A DNA stretch of 24,439 nt, taken from the NCBI GenBank assembly GCA_963590855.1, contig CAVAQT010000034.1, forward strand, positions 1 through 24,439, in the 5' to 3' direction. A program made the position numbers and the translations under genes. How positions within the stretch are numbered: position 1 is the stretch's first letter; the number at the start of each line of letters is the position of its first letter. A model generated the notes under the pieces. The model saw nothing but the letters and a program-made list of their open reading frames with translations, searched no databases and was not told where the DNA came from. This DNA comes from Ruminococcus_C sp963590855 (GTDB lineage: Bacteria > Bacillota > Clostridia > Oscillospirales > Ruminococcaceae). Positions 7,965-14,832 of this stretch are shown here, one piece after another.

Positions 7965-8502
7965 CCACTCCCTTCACTCCGTATCGATAATCCCAGTAAC
8001 AGTTCAGACTGCAAAACTTTCTCTGCCGTTTGCCTTCATCTACGGCACGGAACTGCCGCCCACAGTTTTTACAGACCTCCAACCGGAAAGGCTTATGCCG
8101 CCTGTAAAATTTCTCCCGACAGTCCTGAGAACAGAACCGCCTTAAACCGCCGTTCTCTTTCTGCCCGAAAATCCGTCCGCACACCGGGCAGCGGCGTTCC
8201 CCCGATGCATCCGGTGGCTGCAACTGACAGCTTCCTGTTTCCGGCAGCCCAAGCTCCCGGCAGTAATCCGTGACCTGCTCCAAAGACAGCCCGGTATTTT
8301 CCGCGATCTCCGAACACTCAAATCCGGCAAGCCGCTGGCTTCGGACTTCCTCCCTCTCCGGGCGATACTCATAGCCCTCAAACACACAGTCCAGCCGGAC
8401 ACCGTTCTTCACCACATCCCTGTTTACAAGAAGTTTCACACACTTTGGTTCATTTCGGGGAAAAAGAATGGCACCGGAACCGCTGCTCCGATGCCTGTAC
8501 AT
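7951..8502 (-). CDS. Zinc-finger protein of a prophage, unknown function
   Basis: Up to 183 residues. The central part (~55-90, QRLAGFECSEIAENTGLSLEQVTDYCRELG) looks like a helix-turn-helix of the type found in sigma-like or transposase-like proteins. Two cysteine clusters follow: CPVCGRIF...FCSQDCREKF and CKNCGRQF...KFCSLNCYWDY. Each has the CxxC...CxxxC spacing of a small treble-clef zinc finger. It probably binds DNA or RNA. The start is uncertain: neither the ATG at 8502 nor the GTG at 8439 (before KLLVNRD) has a ribosome binding site, and the first ~20 residues may not belong to the original gene. The 3' end overlaps the next small gene. Confidence 0.6.
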   Translation of the reverse strand: MYRHRSSGSGAILFPRNEPKCVKLLVNRDVVKNGVRLDCVFEGYEYRPEREEVRSQRLAGFECSEIAENTGLSLEQVTDYCRELGLPETGSCQLQPPDASGERRCPVCGRIFGQKENGGLRRFCSQDCREKFYRRHKPFRLEVCKNCGRQFRAVDEGKRQRKFCSLNCYWDYRYGVKGVDEDE

Positions 8503-8575
8503 TTTTCAGTTTCATTTTACGCCGTTATTGCTAGACCCCCGGCCTATGAATTTTGCGGATTTTCACAGGAAAGGG

Positions 8576-8631
8576 GCCACCGGTCTTCGTGTGACTTCAC
8601 CGTAGAGAAGTAAACCCGGCCCCCGGTGGGC
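8576..8631. repeat. GC-rich imperfect inverted repeat in the 8503-8632 gap
   Basis: GCCACCGG at 8576-8583 is complementary to CCGGTGGG and the following C at 8623-8631 with one bulge. It lies in a GC-rich gap between the zinc-finger gene and the VapBC terminator. It might be a remnant of a packaging or regulatory site, but no further support is visible. Confidence 0.3.
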
Positions 8632-8634
8632 ATG

Positions 8635-8669
8635 AAAAAAGCACCCATCAGATTTATTCTGACAGATGC
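8635..8669 (-). terminator. Terminator of the toxin-antitoxin operon
   Basis: GCATC-TGTCAG (8669-8659) pairs with CTGA-TG-GGTGC (8651-8641) around AATAAAT, with a small internal mismatch. On the minus strand it is followed by six T (8640-8635). It is 13 bases after the toxin stop codon. Confidence 0.75.
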
Positions 8670-8681
8670 TTTCACACACAA

Positions 8682-9086
8682 TTATTCTTTTGTCCAGTCT
8701 TCAACTTCCAAATCTTCAACCCGGAAGAACTCTCTGGTATTATTTGTCACAAGAATCAACCCTTCTGATCTTGCATGACCAGCAATCAACATATCCATCG
8801 GACCAATCGGCGTTCCCTTTCGTTCCAGATCTGCACGAACTTTTCCGTATTCTTCTGCAGCATAATTGTCAAACGGAAGAATAGAAATAGACGACAAAAA
8901 CAATGTGATTGCTACACGGTTGCGTTCTACTGCCTGACTCTTTTCCACACCGTGCATCAGTTCGCCATAAGTAATGGATGAGATGCACATATCGTCTGGA
9001 TCATGCTTCAGGAAATTCTTTATGACTTCGGGTGGCTTATGCTTGATTGCATAAATACAGATGTTAGTGTCCAGCATATACTTCAT
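8682..9086 (-). CDS. vapC: VapC-type PIN-domain ribonuclease toxin
   Basis: A 134-residue single PIN domain. The expected metal-binding acids are present: Asp6 in YMLDTNICIY, Glu42 in SITYGELMHG, Asp98 in GPMDMLIAGHA, plus the C-terminal TNNTREF motif that completes the site. VapC toxins cleave tRNA or rRNA when freed from VapB. The length is typical. The start codon overlaps the antitoxin stop (ATGA, 9083-9086), so translation is coupled. The FitB/VapC branch fits best, and the RNA target cannot be predicted. It lies just outside the degraded prophage genes, and its stabilising effect may help explain why the region persists (inference). Confidence 0.9.
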   Translation of the reverse strand: MKYMLDTNICIYAIKHKPPEVIKNFLKHDPDDMCISSITYGELMHGVEKSQAVERNRVAITLFLSSISILPFDNYAAEEYGKVRADLERKGTPIGPMDMLIAGHARSEGLILVTNNTREFFRVEDLEVEDWTKE

Positions 9087-9313
9087 AAAGCTTCACGCTC
9101 CTGTACCGCAGGCTGTTCTCTGCCATCACTCATGAAGTCATCCGAGAACAGTTCCAGACTATTCAAGAAACCAGACCACTTGTTTTCCTTCGGCATCAGA
9201 ATAACAATATCACCAACTTTGTTAATCGCTACCTCATCACCATTGAAGCGACATTCTTTCGGAAGTCGAACTGCTTGGCTTCGACCGTTTTCAAACAACT
9301 TTGCAGTCATCAT
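9083..9313 (-). CDS. vapB: VapB-type antitoxin (AbrB/SpoVT swapped-hairpin DNA-binding domain)
   Basis: A 76-residue protein. Residues 2-45 form an AbrB/MazE-like beta domain: TAKLFENGRSQAVRLPKECRF, then VGDIVILMP. This contacts DNA and represses the operon. The C-terminal ~30 residues (WSGFLNSLELFSDDF) are the likely toxin-binding tail. The ATG at 9313 (or 9310, directly after) is preceded by AAGGAGG at 9 bases. It is the first gene of a two-gene operon with a good promoter overlapped by a perfect palindrome, as expected for autoregulation. Confidence 0.9.
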   Translation of the reverse strand: MMTAKLFENGRSQAVRLPKECRFNGDEVAINKVGDIVILMPKENKWSGFLNSLELFSDDFMSDGREQPAVQEREAL

Positions 9314-9337
9314 AGTAATGCACCTCCTTGCACCATC

Positions 9338-9366
9338 AGTATATATTATGGTATATACTTTGTCAA
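9338..9366 (-). promoter_or_regulatory. VapBC promoter with overlapping operator palindrome
   Basis: TTGACA (9366-9361) and TATACT (9343-9338) are separated by 17 bases, a near-consensus sigma-A promoter 25 bases before the antitoxin start. The arms AGTATATA and TATATACT (9359-9352 and 9345-9338) form an exact 8-bp inverted repeat around CCATAA, covering the spacer and -10 element. It is probably the VapBC binding site. Confidence 0.8.
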
Positions 9367-9497
9367 GTTGTTCTCTGCGTTTTCTTTTTTAGTTTACGCA
9401 GGCAGATGCAATCTATGCTTCAATAGGTGTAGGTCGGATTGATATGCAGTACACCGGCGGGCTTTATCTATATAAGACAGTGTGTTCATCATGTTTC

Positions 9498-9647
9498 TCA
9501 CACAACTGTGGTTATCGTTTTTCTCACAGTGGTCACCTTCCGCAAACCGATTTTCCGACCACTACTACAATTTTTATGTAGATCTGTCATAGGCAGGTCA
9601 TTGTTTTTACCACCACTGAATCTTTGAGGTAGACACCTTAAGGACAT
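9498..9647 (-). CDS. Possible 49-residue ORF in the repeat region
   Basis: The ATG at 9647 opens 49 codons (MSLRCLPQRFSGGKNNDLPM..., rich in Lys/Arg/Thr toward the end). GGTGAG is a weak ribosome binding site. The codons for CLPQxFSG lie in a 23-bp sequence repeated at 10038-10060, where the same reading frame gives CLPQTFSG before a stop. Conservation of the frame between copies hints at coding, but this may simply reflect the repeat. No function is assigned. Confidence 0.3.
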   Translation of the reverse strand: MSLRCLPQRFSGGKNNDLPMTDLHKNCSSGRKIGLRKVTTVRKTITTVV

Positions 9648-10090
9648 CTCACCGACAAAGTGTCAGGTCTTATTGTCATAGCTCGGTGGACAGCTTACCC
9701 ATTTTTCAAAGTGTTGACCCTTATAGTCATAACCCGTACACCAACTTACTTTGTTAAAACTGTATAATTTCATATTCCTCTCTTGTTGCAACATGAACAA
9801 TCATCTACCCCTCACTACCTCTAATTCTCCAGAAAAATGCAGTTATCATGTCCGTCTTTCCTCTGCAATAAACTTTTCCAGAAAAATAGATTTTGGGCTT
9901 TTCAACACTTTCAACCTCCACCTCTAATTCTTCGGAAAAATGAAGGTTTCATGTCCGCACCTTGCTCTGCAATAAAATAGGCTCGCACTAGGGGTATTTT
10001 GAATGAGTTTTATACGCCACCGTAGAGCATCATGCTGCCACTGAAAGTTTGAGGTAGACATTCCACCACCTCTAATTCGCCGGAAAAATA
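9613..10090. repeat. Cluster of dispersed direct repeats in a gene-poor segment (9367-10165)
   Basis: Three repeat families lie here. (1) A 23-bp sequence (CCACTGAA..TTTGAGGTAGACA) at 9613-9635 and 10038-10060, two mismatches. (2) A 25-bp sequence (CAAAGTGT...GTCATA) at 9656-9680 and 9707-9731. (3) A ~56-bp sequence at 9817-9872 and 9920-9976, with its left 23 bp also at 10068-10090 (ACCTCTAATTC..., then GAAAAAT). Read on the minus strand, family 3 has GCAGAG..., an ATG and a 13-14-codon mini-ORF encoding FFxRIRG. There is no convincing larger gene. The segment could be an element end, an origin-like region or a decayed transposable element. Confidence 0.7.
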
Positions 10091-10165
10091 GCAACAGGGT
10101 GGAGTATAATTTTCATTTTTGGTCTTATGTAGGTACATTTTTGATTTTTTCGTTCATTTTCGGGC

Positions 10166-10203
10166 AAAAAGAAAAGAGCTACCGACCATCAGATCAGTAG
10201 CTC
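10166..10203 (-). terminator. Terminator of the RepA-like/recombinase operon
   Basis: GAGCTAC and GTAGCTC (10203-10197 and 10182-10176) pair exactly around a 14-base loop, and the minus strand continues into TTTTCTTTTT (10175-10166). It is the first strong terminator after the recombinase operon, so the transcript would include the palindrome array. Confidence 0.75.
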
Positions 10204-10239
10204 CAAGAGATTTATTTTTCTATTCAATTTTCAAAAAAC

Positions 10240-10413
10240 TCACTTTTTCGCTTATAAGTGATTTTATTTACTTTTCTGGTTTCATAAGTGATTATGTTCA
10301 CTTATTCCGTTTTATGTAATTATCATTGGGTGACAAAAAAGCTCACTTATTTGCCCTTTCTGTATAAGTGATTATAATCACTTTTTTATTGAGATAAGTG
10401 AATAAAATCACTT
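10240..10413. repeat. Array of AAGTGA/TCACTT palindromes with 30-bp phasing
   Basis: Four 18-bp dyads with AAGTGA and (T/A)CACTT-type arms lie at 10256-10273 (right arm degenerate), 10286-10303, 10366-10383 (perfect: AAGTGATTATAATCACTT) and 10396-10413. Centres are 30, 80 and 30 bp apart. Single TCACTT half-sites occur at 10240-10245 and 10343-10348. The inner 6 bases are AT-only apart from one G. The array lies in the 3' untranslated part of the recombinase operon. It could be an iteron-like origin, a multi-site operator, or accessory sites for recombination. Confidence 0.8.
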
Positions 10414-10527
10414 ATTTTCCTGCCCCGGCGTTTTCTTTCCTGCTGGCTGCGTTTCCGTAGCAGGCTGGATTCCCACCAAGCTGGCAGCTTAATTTCCTGC
10501 TCTCTGCCCGCCTTGCCCACACGCCCT

Positions 10528-11010
10528 TCAGACTGCCCCACTGTCGGCTTTTACTGCCGAACTGGGATTGTTTTGCGCTGGGCTGGCTTCTGCCCAACGT
10601 GGGGCAACTGTGGGGCTTACAGCCGCCGCCAGCATTTTTCCGTTTTCTATCGGAATCGCACCCGTAATAGAAAAGCTCACAAGGCTCTGTTCTGGAAATG
10701 ATTTTCCGGCCAAACGGTATGATTTCTTCATATTCCAATGCGCATCCCGATAGATCATTCTGGAAAAGGCCACACATTTGATCTCACAGCTGTTGGTTTC
10801 ATTCAGCCTTGTCACTCGATGCGCCCCTGCATCCTCTGCCTTGCACGCCTGGACTGCAATCTGCCCCATATTCCGGTTGTACAAAAACCTGTAATGTGTC
10901 GGCCAGCCAAGTGCCTCCAGCGTGCTGCGGAAAATAGTGATTCGTCCTTCCTCCGCATTAAATGTCACTCCCAGCATCCCGGAATACCATTTCTGTTCTT
11001 TTTCCTGCAA
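10528..11010 (-). CDS. Recombinase-associated protein 2: stand-alone copy of the recombinase C-terminal domain
   Basis: A ~160-residue protein. Its core (residues ~13-125) aligns by eye with the C-terminal domain of the recombinase at 11762-13594 and with the protein at 11065-11769. The shared order is a beta strand with ITIFRSTLEALG, a hydrophobic YRFLYN strand, a QIAVQAC strand, a Cys-x-x-Phe helix (KCVAFSRMIY), an aromatic W (HWNMKKSYR) and a final SLVSFSI strand. The tail after ~130 is Ala/Pro/Ser-rich. I chose the TTG at 11010 because GGAGG lies 8 bases upstream; the in-frame GTG at 11037 lies upstream of that site and has none of its own. It is last in the operon, 54 bases after accessory 1. 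The function is unknown, and I infer a partner of the recombinase. Confidence 0.65.
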   Translation of the reverse strand: MQEKEQKWYSGMLGVTFNAEEGRITIFRSTLEALGWPTHYRFLYNRNMGQIAVQACKAEDAGAHRVTRLNETNSCEIKCVAFSRMIYRDAHWNMKKSYRLAGKSFPEQSLVSFSITGAIPIENGKMLAAAVSPTVAPRWAEASPAQNNPSSAVKADSGAV

Positions 11011-11023
11011 TCTTCTCACCTCC

Positions 11024-11046
11024 AAAAAAGGGCGCACTTCCCCCTT
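11024..11046 (-). terminator. Weak attenuator-like hairpin between the two accessory genes
   Basis: AAGGG (11046-11042) and CCCTT (11032-11028) form a 5-bp stem followed by a T-run (11029-11024) just before the ribosome binding site of the last gene. The stem is short. It may reduce expression of the last gene. Confidence 0.35.
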
Positions 11047-11064
11047 GGTATTATAAAATCATTT

Positions 11065-11769
11065 TTAATCAAGCCCCGTATCGGGGACAGTCCTTCCTGT
11101 CAGCACTCCCATTGATACATAGCCATCCATCTGTTTGATTTCGGATTCCTTTAGATGTTCTTCTACAGGTACGCCAAAGGTACCCGCAATATCATCCGGG
11201 TAAAACCCCTTCCGAGTATCCACAGGCTTGGTTTCCTGATCCGCCGTCTGTTCTGCAGTTGTTCCTTTCTTCCGCTTCTGGCCTTCATGGAAAATTTCTG
11301 GCACAAGCAGGTCAAAAACGTACAAGGTTTCCCCTTCAAACGTAATCCTATACCCCAGCACCTTATATCTGCATTCACTGTCCCAGTCAATTTCTTTATA
11401 GACCAGTTCCGCAAACGGCTTGCAGGTCATCTTCCGGCTCTTGCGCTTATCCGGCTTTGCAATGCACCAGCGCAGAGCATCCTTGTCATTTTCATCGCAG
11501 CCACGCACAACAATACGCTTCAAATCGTTGTTGAACATGACGTGTACATAAACCACATCCTCCAACCCGGCAATACAAGCCGTGTTGAATGTGATACTGT
11601 CTTTGCGGATCACGATTGCAGGGTCACGCAGATGTGCAAATAATTCCTTTCGCACGACCTGATATCTGTCATACGAGAATGTACTTTCCAGTTCCTCTGC
11701 TCGTGCATCTCTCTCATTTTCTTCTGCCTGCTCCGCTGATGGGACAATGCTTGTGTGTTCCTCATTCAT
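11065..11769 (-). CDS. Recombinase-associated protein 1: stand-alone relative of the recombinase C-terminal region
   Basis: A 234-residue protein. From residue ~34 it follows the recombinase C-terminus closely: YQVVRKELFAHLRDPAIVI against YEVVRAQYFSTLQNPAMTI, SITFNTACIAGLEDVVYVHV against KLRFNIACLKKFEDVEYVEL, then FAELVYKEIDW and LYVFDLLVPEI. A second shared block near the end is FYPDDIAGTFGVP, which matches IFPPEWAGTFGQP in the recombinase. Resolvase, recombinase and zinc-ribbon parts are absent. Its start overlaps the recombinase stop by 8 bases, so the two are translationally coupled and probably made in a fixed ratio. I infer that it pairs with the recombinase, for example as a regulatory or directionality factor. 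Confidence 0.75.
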   Translation of the reverse strand: MNEEHTSIVPSAEQAEENERDARAEELESTFSYDRYQVVRKELFAHLRDPAIVIRKDSITFNTACIAGLEDVVYVHVMFNNDLKRIVVRGCDENDKDALRWCIAKPDKRKSRKMTCKPFAELVYKEIDWDSECRYKVLGYRITFEGETLYVFDLLVPEIFHEGQKRKKGTTAEQTADQETKPVDTRKGFYPDDIAGTFGVPVEEHLKESEIKQMDGYVSMGVLTGRTVPDTGLD

Positions 11770-13594
11770 TCGTGTCAGTCCATCCTTCCATTATTTCTTC
11801 CGCCTCATGGAGCAATGCATTCAGACCATCTGCGGTAAATGTATTCATTTCTTCAATTTCTGCTGCCGGCCGGAGCACATCCCAGTTTCCTGCATAATGT
11901 TCCTGCTGCAAAATGCCGACCTGTGCAATACTTGTGATCGGCTGTCCAAAAGTTCCTGCCCATTCCGGCGGGAAAATGTAAATCGTCTGTTTGACGGTCT
12001 TGCCTTCTGATTCTTCTTCCTTCGGCGGCAGAACGATTTCTTCTATTTTAATCATCTCCAGCTCATCCAGTTCAAAAAGCATCAGCTTATTGTCACCCTG
12101 CTCCACAAACTGTCCCCGGAAACGATACTTCAAGCCCTCTTCCCATTCCATAATGTCGAAAAGTGCCTTTGCCAGACCACGGCATCCAAGTGTACTTGCA
12201 CACCAGCGTCCATCTCTCAGCCGTCCCCAGTGGATTGCATTCGGATTGCTTTTTTCACACGGCCGGATTGCAACACAGCGATCAACCGAGTTCAGCAGCA
12301 GTTCCACATACTCCACATCTTCAAATTTTTTCAGGCAGGCAATGTTGAACCTCAGCTTACCATTTGAAATCGTCATCGCCGGATTCTGAAGAGTAGAAAA
12401 ATACTGTGCTCGTACTACTTCATACCCTGACAGATCCAGACGATTCACAAATTCTGGCGTAGTTTTCTGCTCCTCCTGCATTACGCTTTCAGAAGCCTCC
12501 CGGTATTCCTCTGCCGAAAAGCCTGTCCAGTCCTTGTCAAAAGGCACATATCCCCGAAGAATACCATCATCGACCACGCTCAGAACCGGCAATGGCCTAT
12601 TTTTCCTTGTATAGTTGCGGGATGCCCTCAGATGATTCGCTGCATTATAGACCTCTCTGGACACAATCGCCTCATGATGGTCCCTCTGCCGATACTGCGT
12701 CCGGTCATTGTTATTTTTCTTTGACTTATGTGTGAGGAAGTTCGGCGTGAAAGTCTTTCGTGCCAGCACATCCCCACAATGGCGTTCATTTGCAATGATG
12801 CCAGCGATGGTTCCCGGATTCCATTCCGTGTTCCCCAACTTAGTTTTACGCCCATATTCAGTCAGAAGTTCTGCAATCTCGGTAAATGAAAACCCATTCA
12901 GATACAGATAATAAATGACCTTGACCGTCTGCGCTTCCTTTTCATTTACGACAAGATTCCCGTCCTCGTTCTGATCATATCCCAGCAGGGCAGGCGTCAG
13001 GAACAGACCACGACTAAAGCGGCGGTCAATGGACCAGTTCATAATGATTGACTTGGAATGTGATTCTTCCTCGGCCACAGATGCCAGAATGGTCAGGATC
13101 ATGCGACCGTTGCTGTCCAGTGTGTAGATATTGTCCGCCTCAAATTTCACACCTACGGGCGGGTCAAGGTTTTTCAACGTTTCGATGACAGAAAGACAGT
13201 CCACAATGTTTCGGGCAAAACGGGCGATTGACTTTGTAAGGACCAGGTCTATTTTTCCTGCCTTACAGTCCTCAATCAACTGTTGCATTCCTTTGCGATG
13301 CTCCAGTGAAGTGCCGCTGATGCCCTCATCATCGTAGATTCCAACGAACTCCCATCCCGGCTGCGCCTTTATGTACTCTGTATAATAATTTTTCTGAAGT
13401 TCATAAGAAGAAGTTTGTTCATCGTTGTCAGTAGAAACTCGGACATAAGCCGCCACACGCCGAATAGAGGTGCTTTCTCCAAGCCCCTCCACTGCCTTTG
13501 CCGGGATGACTTCCAATTCAGAAGCATCCACGCCCTTATATCTGTCTCTGATTTTCTGCTTGCGGTCTACCGCTTCTGCTCCACTGCTTCCCAT
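11762..13594 (-). CDS. Large serine recombinase with an unassigned C-terminal domain in place of the zinc ribbon
   Basis: A 610-residue protein. Residues ~45-185 are the resolvase catalytic domain with nucleophile Ser54 in YVRVST, the SIARFARN motif and the DEGISGT loop. Residues ~205-330 are the DNA-binding recombinase domain (NERHCGDVLARKTFTPNFLTH). Most large serine integrases then carry a Cys4 zinc ribbon and coiled coil. Here residues ~385-600 are instead the domain shared with the next two genes. The start has AGAGGAAG before the ATG and lies 10 bases after the ATPase stop. Catalytic residues are intact, so it should be active as integrase, excisionase or invertase. Its place with a RepA-like ATPase suggests that it is the integrase of a small mobile element. 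Confidence 0.88.
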   Translation of the reverse strand: MGSSGAEAVDRKQKIRDRYKGVDASELEVIPAKAVEGLGESTSIRRVAAYVRVSTDNDEQTSSYELQKNYYTEYIKAQPGWEFVGIYDDEGISGTSLEHRKGMQQLIEDCKAGKIDLVLTKSIARFARNIVDCLSVIETLKNLDPPVGVKFEADNIYTLDSNGRMILTILASVAEEESHSKSIIMNWSIDRRFSRGLFLTPALLGYDQNEDGNLVVNEKEAQTVKVIYYLYLNGFSFTEIAELLTEYGRKTKLGNTEWNPGTIAGIIANERHCGDVLARKTFTPNFLTHKSKKNNNDRTQYRQRDHHEAIVSREVYNAANHLRASRNYTRKNRPLPVLSVVDDGILRGYVPFDKDWTGFSAEEYREASESVMQEEQKTTPEFVNRLDLSGYEVVRAQYFSTLQNPAMTISNGKLRFNIACLKKFEDVEYVELLLNSVDRCVAIRPCEKSNPNAIHWGRLRDGRWCASTLGCRGLAKALFDIMEWEEGLKYRFRGQFVEQGDNKLMLFELDELEMIKIEEIVLPPKEEESEGKTVKQTIYIFPPEWAGTFGQPITSIAQVGILQQEHYAGNWDVLRPAAEIEEMNTFTADGLNALLHEAEEIMEGWTDTNE

Positions 13595-13604
13595 GTACTT
13601 CCTC

Positions 13605-14582
13605 TCATTCTTCCGGCTTTATGCTCCAATACCACTGGCGCATCTTCCGATAGCATCGGATGCCGAGTTCCTTTTTCGTATTTTCTGCTGTCCTGCGACT
13701 GATACCTTCATCGCTCATCCGCATATAGATCTCTCTGGATCTCATATCTCCTTCGGAAAGCAGCTTTTTAATCAGATATGCTGCCTTCTCAGATTTTGAT
13801 TCAAACTTCGGAGGCTCCGGCACTGCTGCCGGGTCAGTTGGAATCTTACACTCCAACCACCGAAAGCCCTCCTTGATCGTTATTGAGAAACGAATCTCTC
13901 CATCAGATGGGGCCAGATTGTTCTTGATCTGCCGGACAATGCGGATGTCTTTGTTCTCCGGGTCATGCTCCATCTGTAGAACACTCCTGGCTGCTGCCAC
14001 GACATCCACACTGCCGATGCTCCGGTACAGATCTTTTGTTCCCTCTTTCTTGTTGAGGTGACCGATCAGTACAACTGCACAGTCATACGCAGATGCCCAC
14101 ATTCCAAGACGCTGCATCAGCTTTCTCGCTCTTCCAGCAATCTGAAGGTCAGAATCATTTCCGAGATATGCCTGTATCGGATCGATGACCACCAACTTTG
14201 GGCGAAACTGTATGATCGCCTTTCGGATGCGTTCATCGTCAAGCGTCAAGCCACTGTTCATTTCTTCATTTATAAAAGCTACATTCCTACAATCTGCGCC
14301 ACACGTTTCCAGCCTTGGCTTGATGGTATCTGAAGCATCATCTTCCGAACACTGGTAAATGACCTTCTGCGGCATCCCGACTGGCTTACCGTCCGGCATA
14401 GTTCCGCCTTTTGACAACTCTGCAATCAGATTCATCATCATGGTAGACTTTCCATCGCCGGGGTCGCCTTGCAGCAATGTGATCTTCCCGACTGCAATGA
14501 ACGGATACCACAGCCAGCGAACAGTTGTTGCTTCTACATCACTATACAATGTGAAAATTCCTGTTTTCTCTTTACCTGTCAT
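13605..14582 (-). CDS. RepA-like AAA/RecA-fold ATPase of a mobile element
   Basis: A 325-residue protein. The Walker A motif GDPGDGKST is at residues 39-47, Walker B VVIDP at 131-135, and the DnaB/RepA-like segment VVLIGHLNKKEG near 175 is followed by YRSIGSVDVVAAARSVL. This is the AAA_25/RepA-type hexameric ATPase fold, common next to integrases in mobilizable elements and phages. The C-terminal ~60 residues (MRSREIYMRMSDEGISRRT) look like a winged helix for DNA binding. The likely role is replication initiation or helicase loading for the excised element. It is the first gene of the operon, with a TATAAT box at 14627-14622 and two palindromic operators upstream, divergent from the Xre regulator. 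Confidence 0.85.
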   Translation of the reverse strand: MTGKEKTGIFTLYSDVEATTVRWLWYPFIAVGKITLLQGDPGDGKSTMMMNLIAELSKGGTMPDGKPVGMPQKVIYQCSEDDASDTIKPRLETCGADCRNVAFINEEMNSGLTLDDERIRKAIIQFRPKLVVIDPIQAYLGNDSDLQIAGRARKLMQRLGMWASAYDCAVVLIGHLNKKEGTKDLYRSIGSVDVVAAARSVLQMEHDPENKDIRIVRQIKNNLAPSDGEIRFSITIKEGFRWLECKIPTDPAAVPEPPKFESKSEKAAYLIKKLLSEGDMRSREIYMRMSDEGISRRTAENTKKELGIRCYRKMRQWYWSIKPEE

Positions 14583-14621
14583 TCCCTTTGCCTTTCATTT
14601 GCAGTCTTTTCCTACATTTAT

Positions 14622-14650
14622 ATTATAAGGGGCGTATGACATTTTGACTG
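14622..14650 (-). promoter_or_regulatory. Promoter of the RepA-like/recombinase operon
   Basis: A consensus TATAAT lies at 14627-14622, 40 bases before the ATPase start. The sequence at the -35 distance (CAGTCA, 14650-14645) is poor and overlaps operator site 1 by two bases. This arrangement suggests dependence on a bound regulator or control by occlusion. Confidence 0.55.
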
Positions 14651-14698
14651 CTACCTATCATGTAGCACGTTTTACATTTTGCTACCTACTATGTAGCA
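14649..14698. promoter_or_regulatory. Twin operators with TGCTAC/GTAGCA arms in the divergent promoter region
   Basis: Two 19-bp sites, 14649-14667 and 14680-14698, each have the exact arms TGCTAC and GTAGCA around seven bases (CTATCAT and CTACTAT). Centres are 31 bp apart, about three helical turns. They lie between the divergent ATPase operon and the Xre regulator, which is the most likely binder. The remaining gap, 14699-14832, shows no other clear site apart from a ribosome binding site. Confidence 0.75.
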
Positions 14699-14832
14699 AA
14701 ACAGCCTTAGACCACACAGCAGATAGGGGTGTGACTCTTTGCGGTCTTAAAACTCGCTATATTCAGTTGCTATGTATTTTTCTCTGCGGGATAATCGTAC
14801 CAGCCTTATGCGGGAAACATAAGGAGGAACAC

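Noticed and set aside
7308..8273. Plus-strand frame of 321 codons across the ParB/terminase and zinc-finger genes
   Set aside because: It crosses two well-supported minus-strand genes and has no ribosome binding site or known motif.
8503..8632. Phage cos/pac site in the GC-rich gap
   Set aside because: Only a short imperfect inverted repeat is visible, with no intact terminase or known cohesive-end sequence to compare.
10240..10413. Possible CRISPR array from the repeated AAGTGA units
   Set aside because: Units are palindromic operators of 18 bp with no unique spacers of constant length and no cas genes nearby.
10412..10777. Alternative 121-codon minus-strand frame beyond the last accessory gene
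   Set aside because: It is low in recognisable features and overlaps the domain-bearing frame; it resembles an out-of-frame translation of that gene's 3' end.
14644..14832. Longer start for the Xre regulator
   Set aside because: The extra codons cover the palindromic operators, and a strong AAGGAGG site precedes the ATG at 14833.
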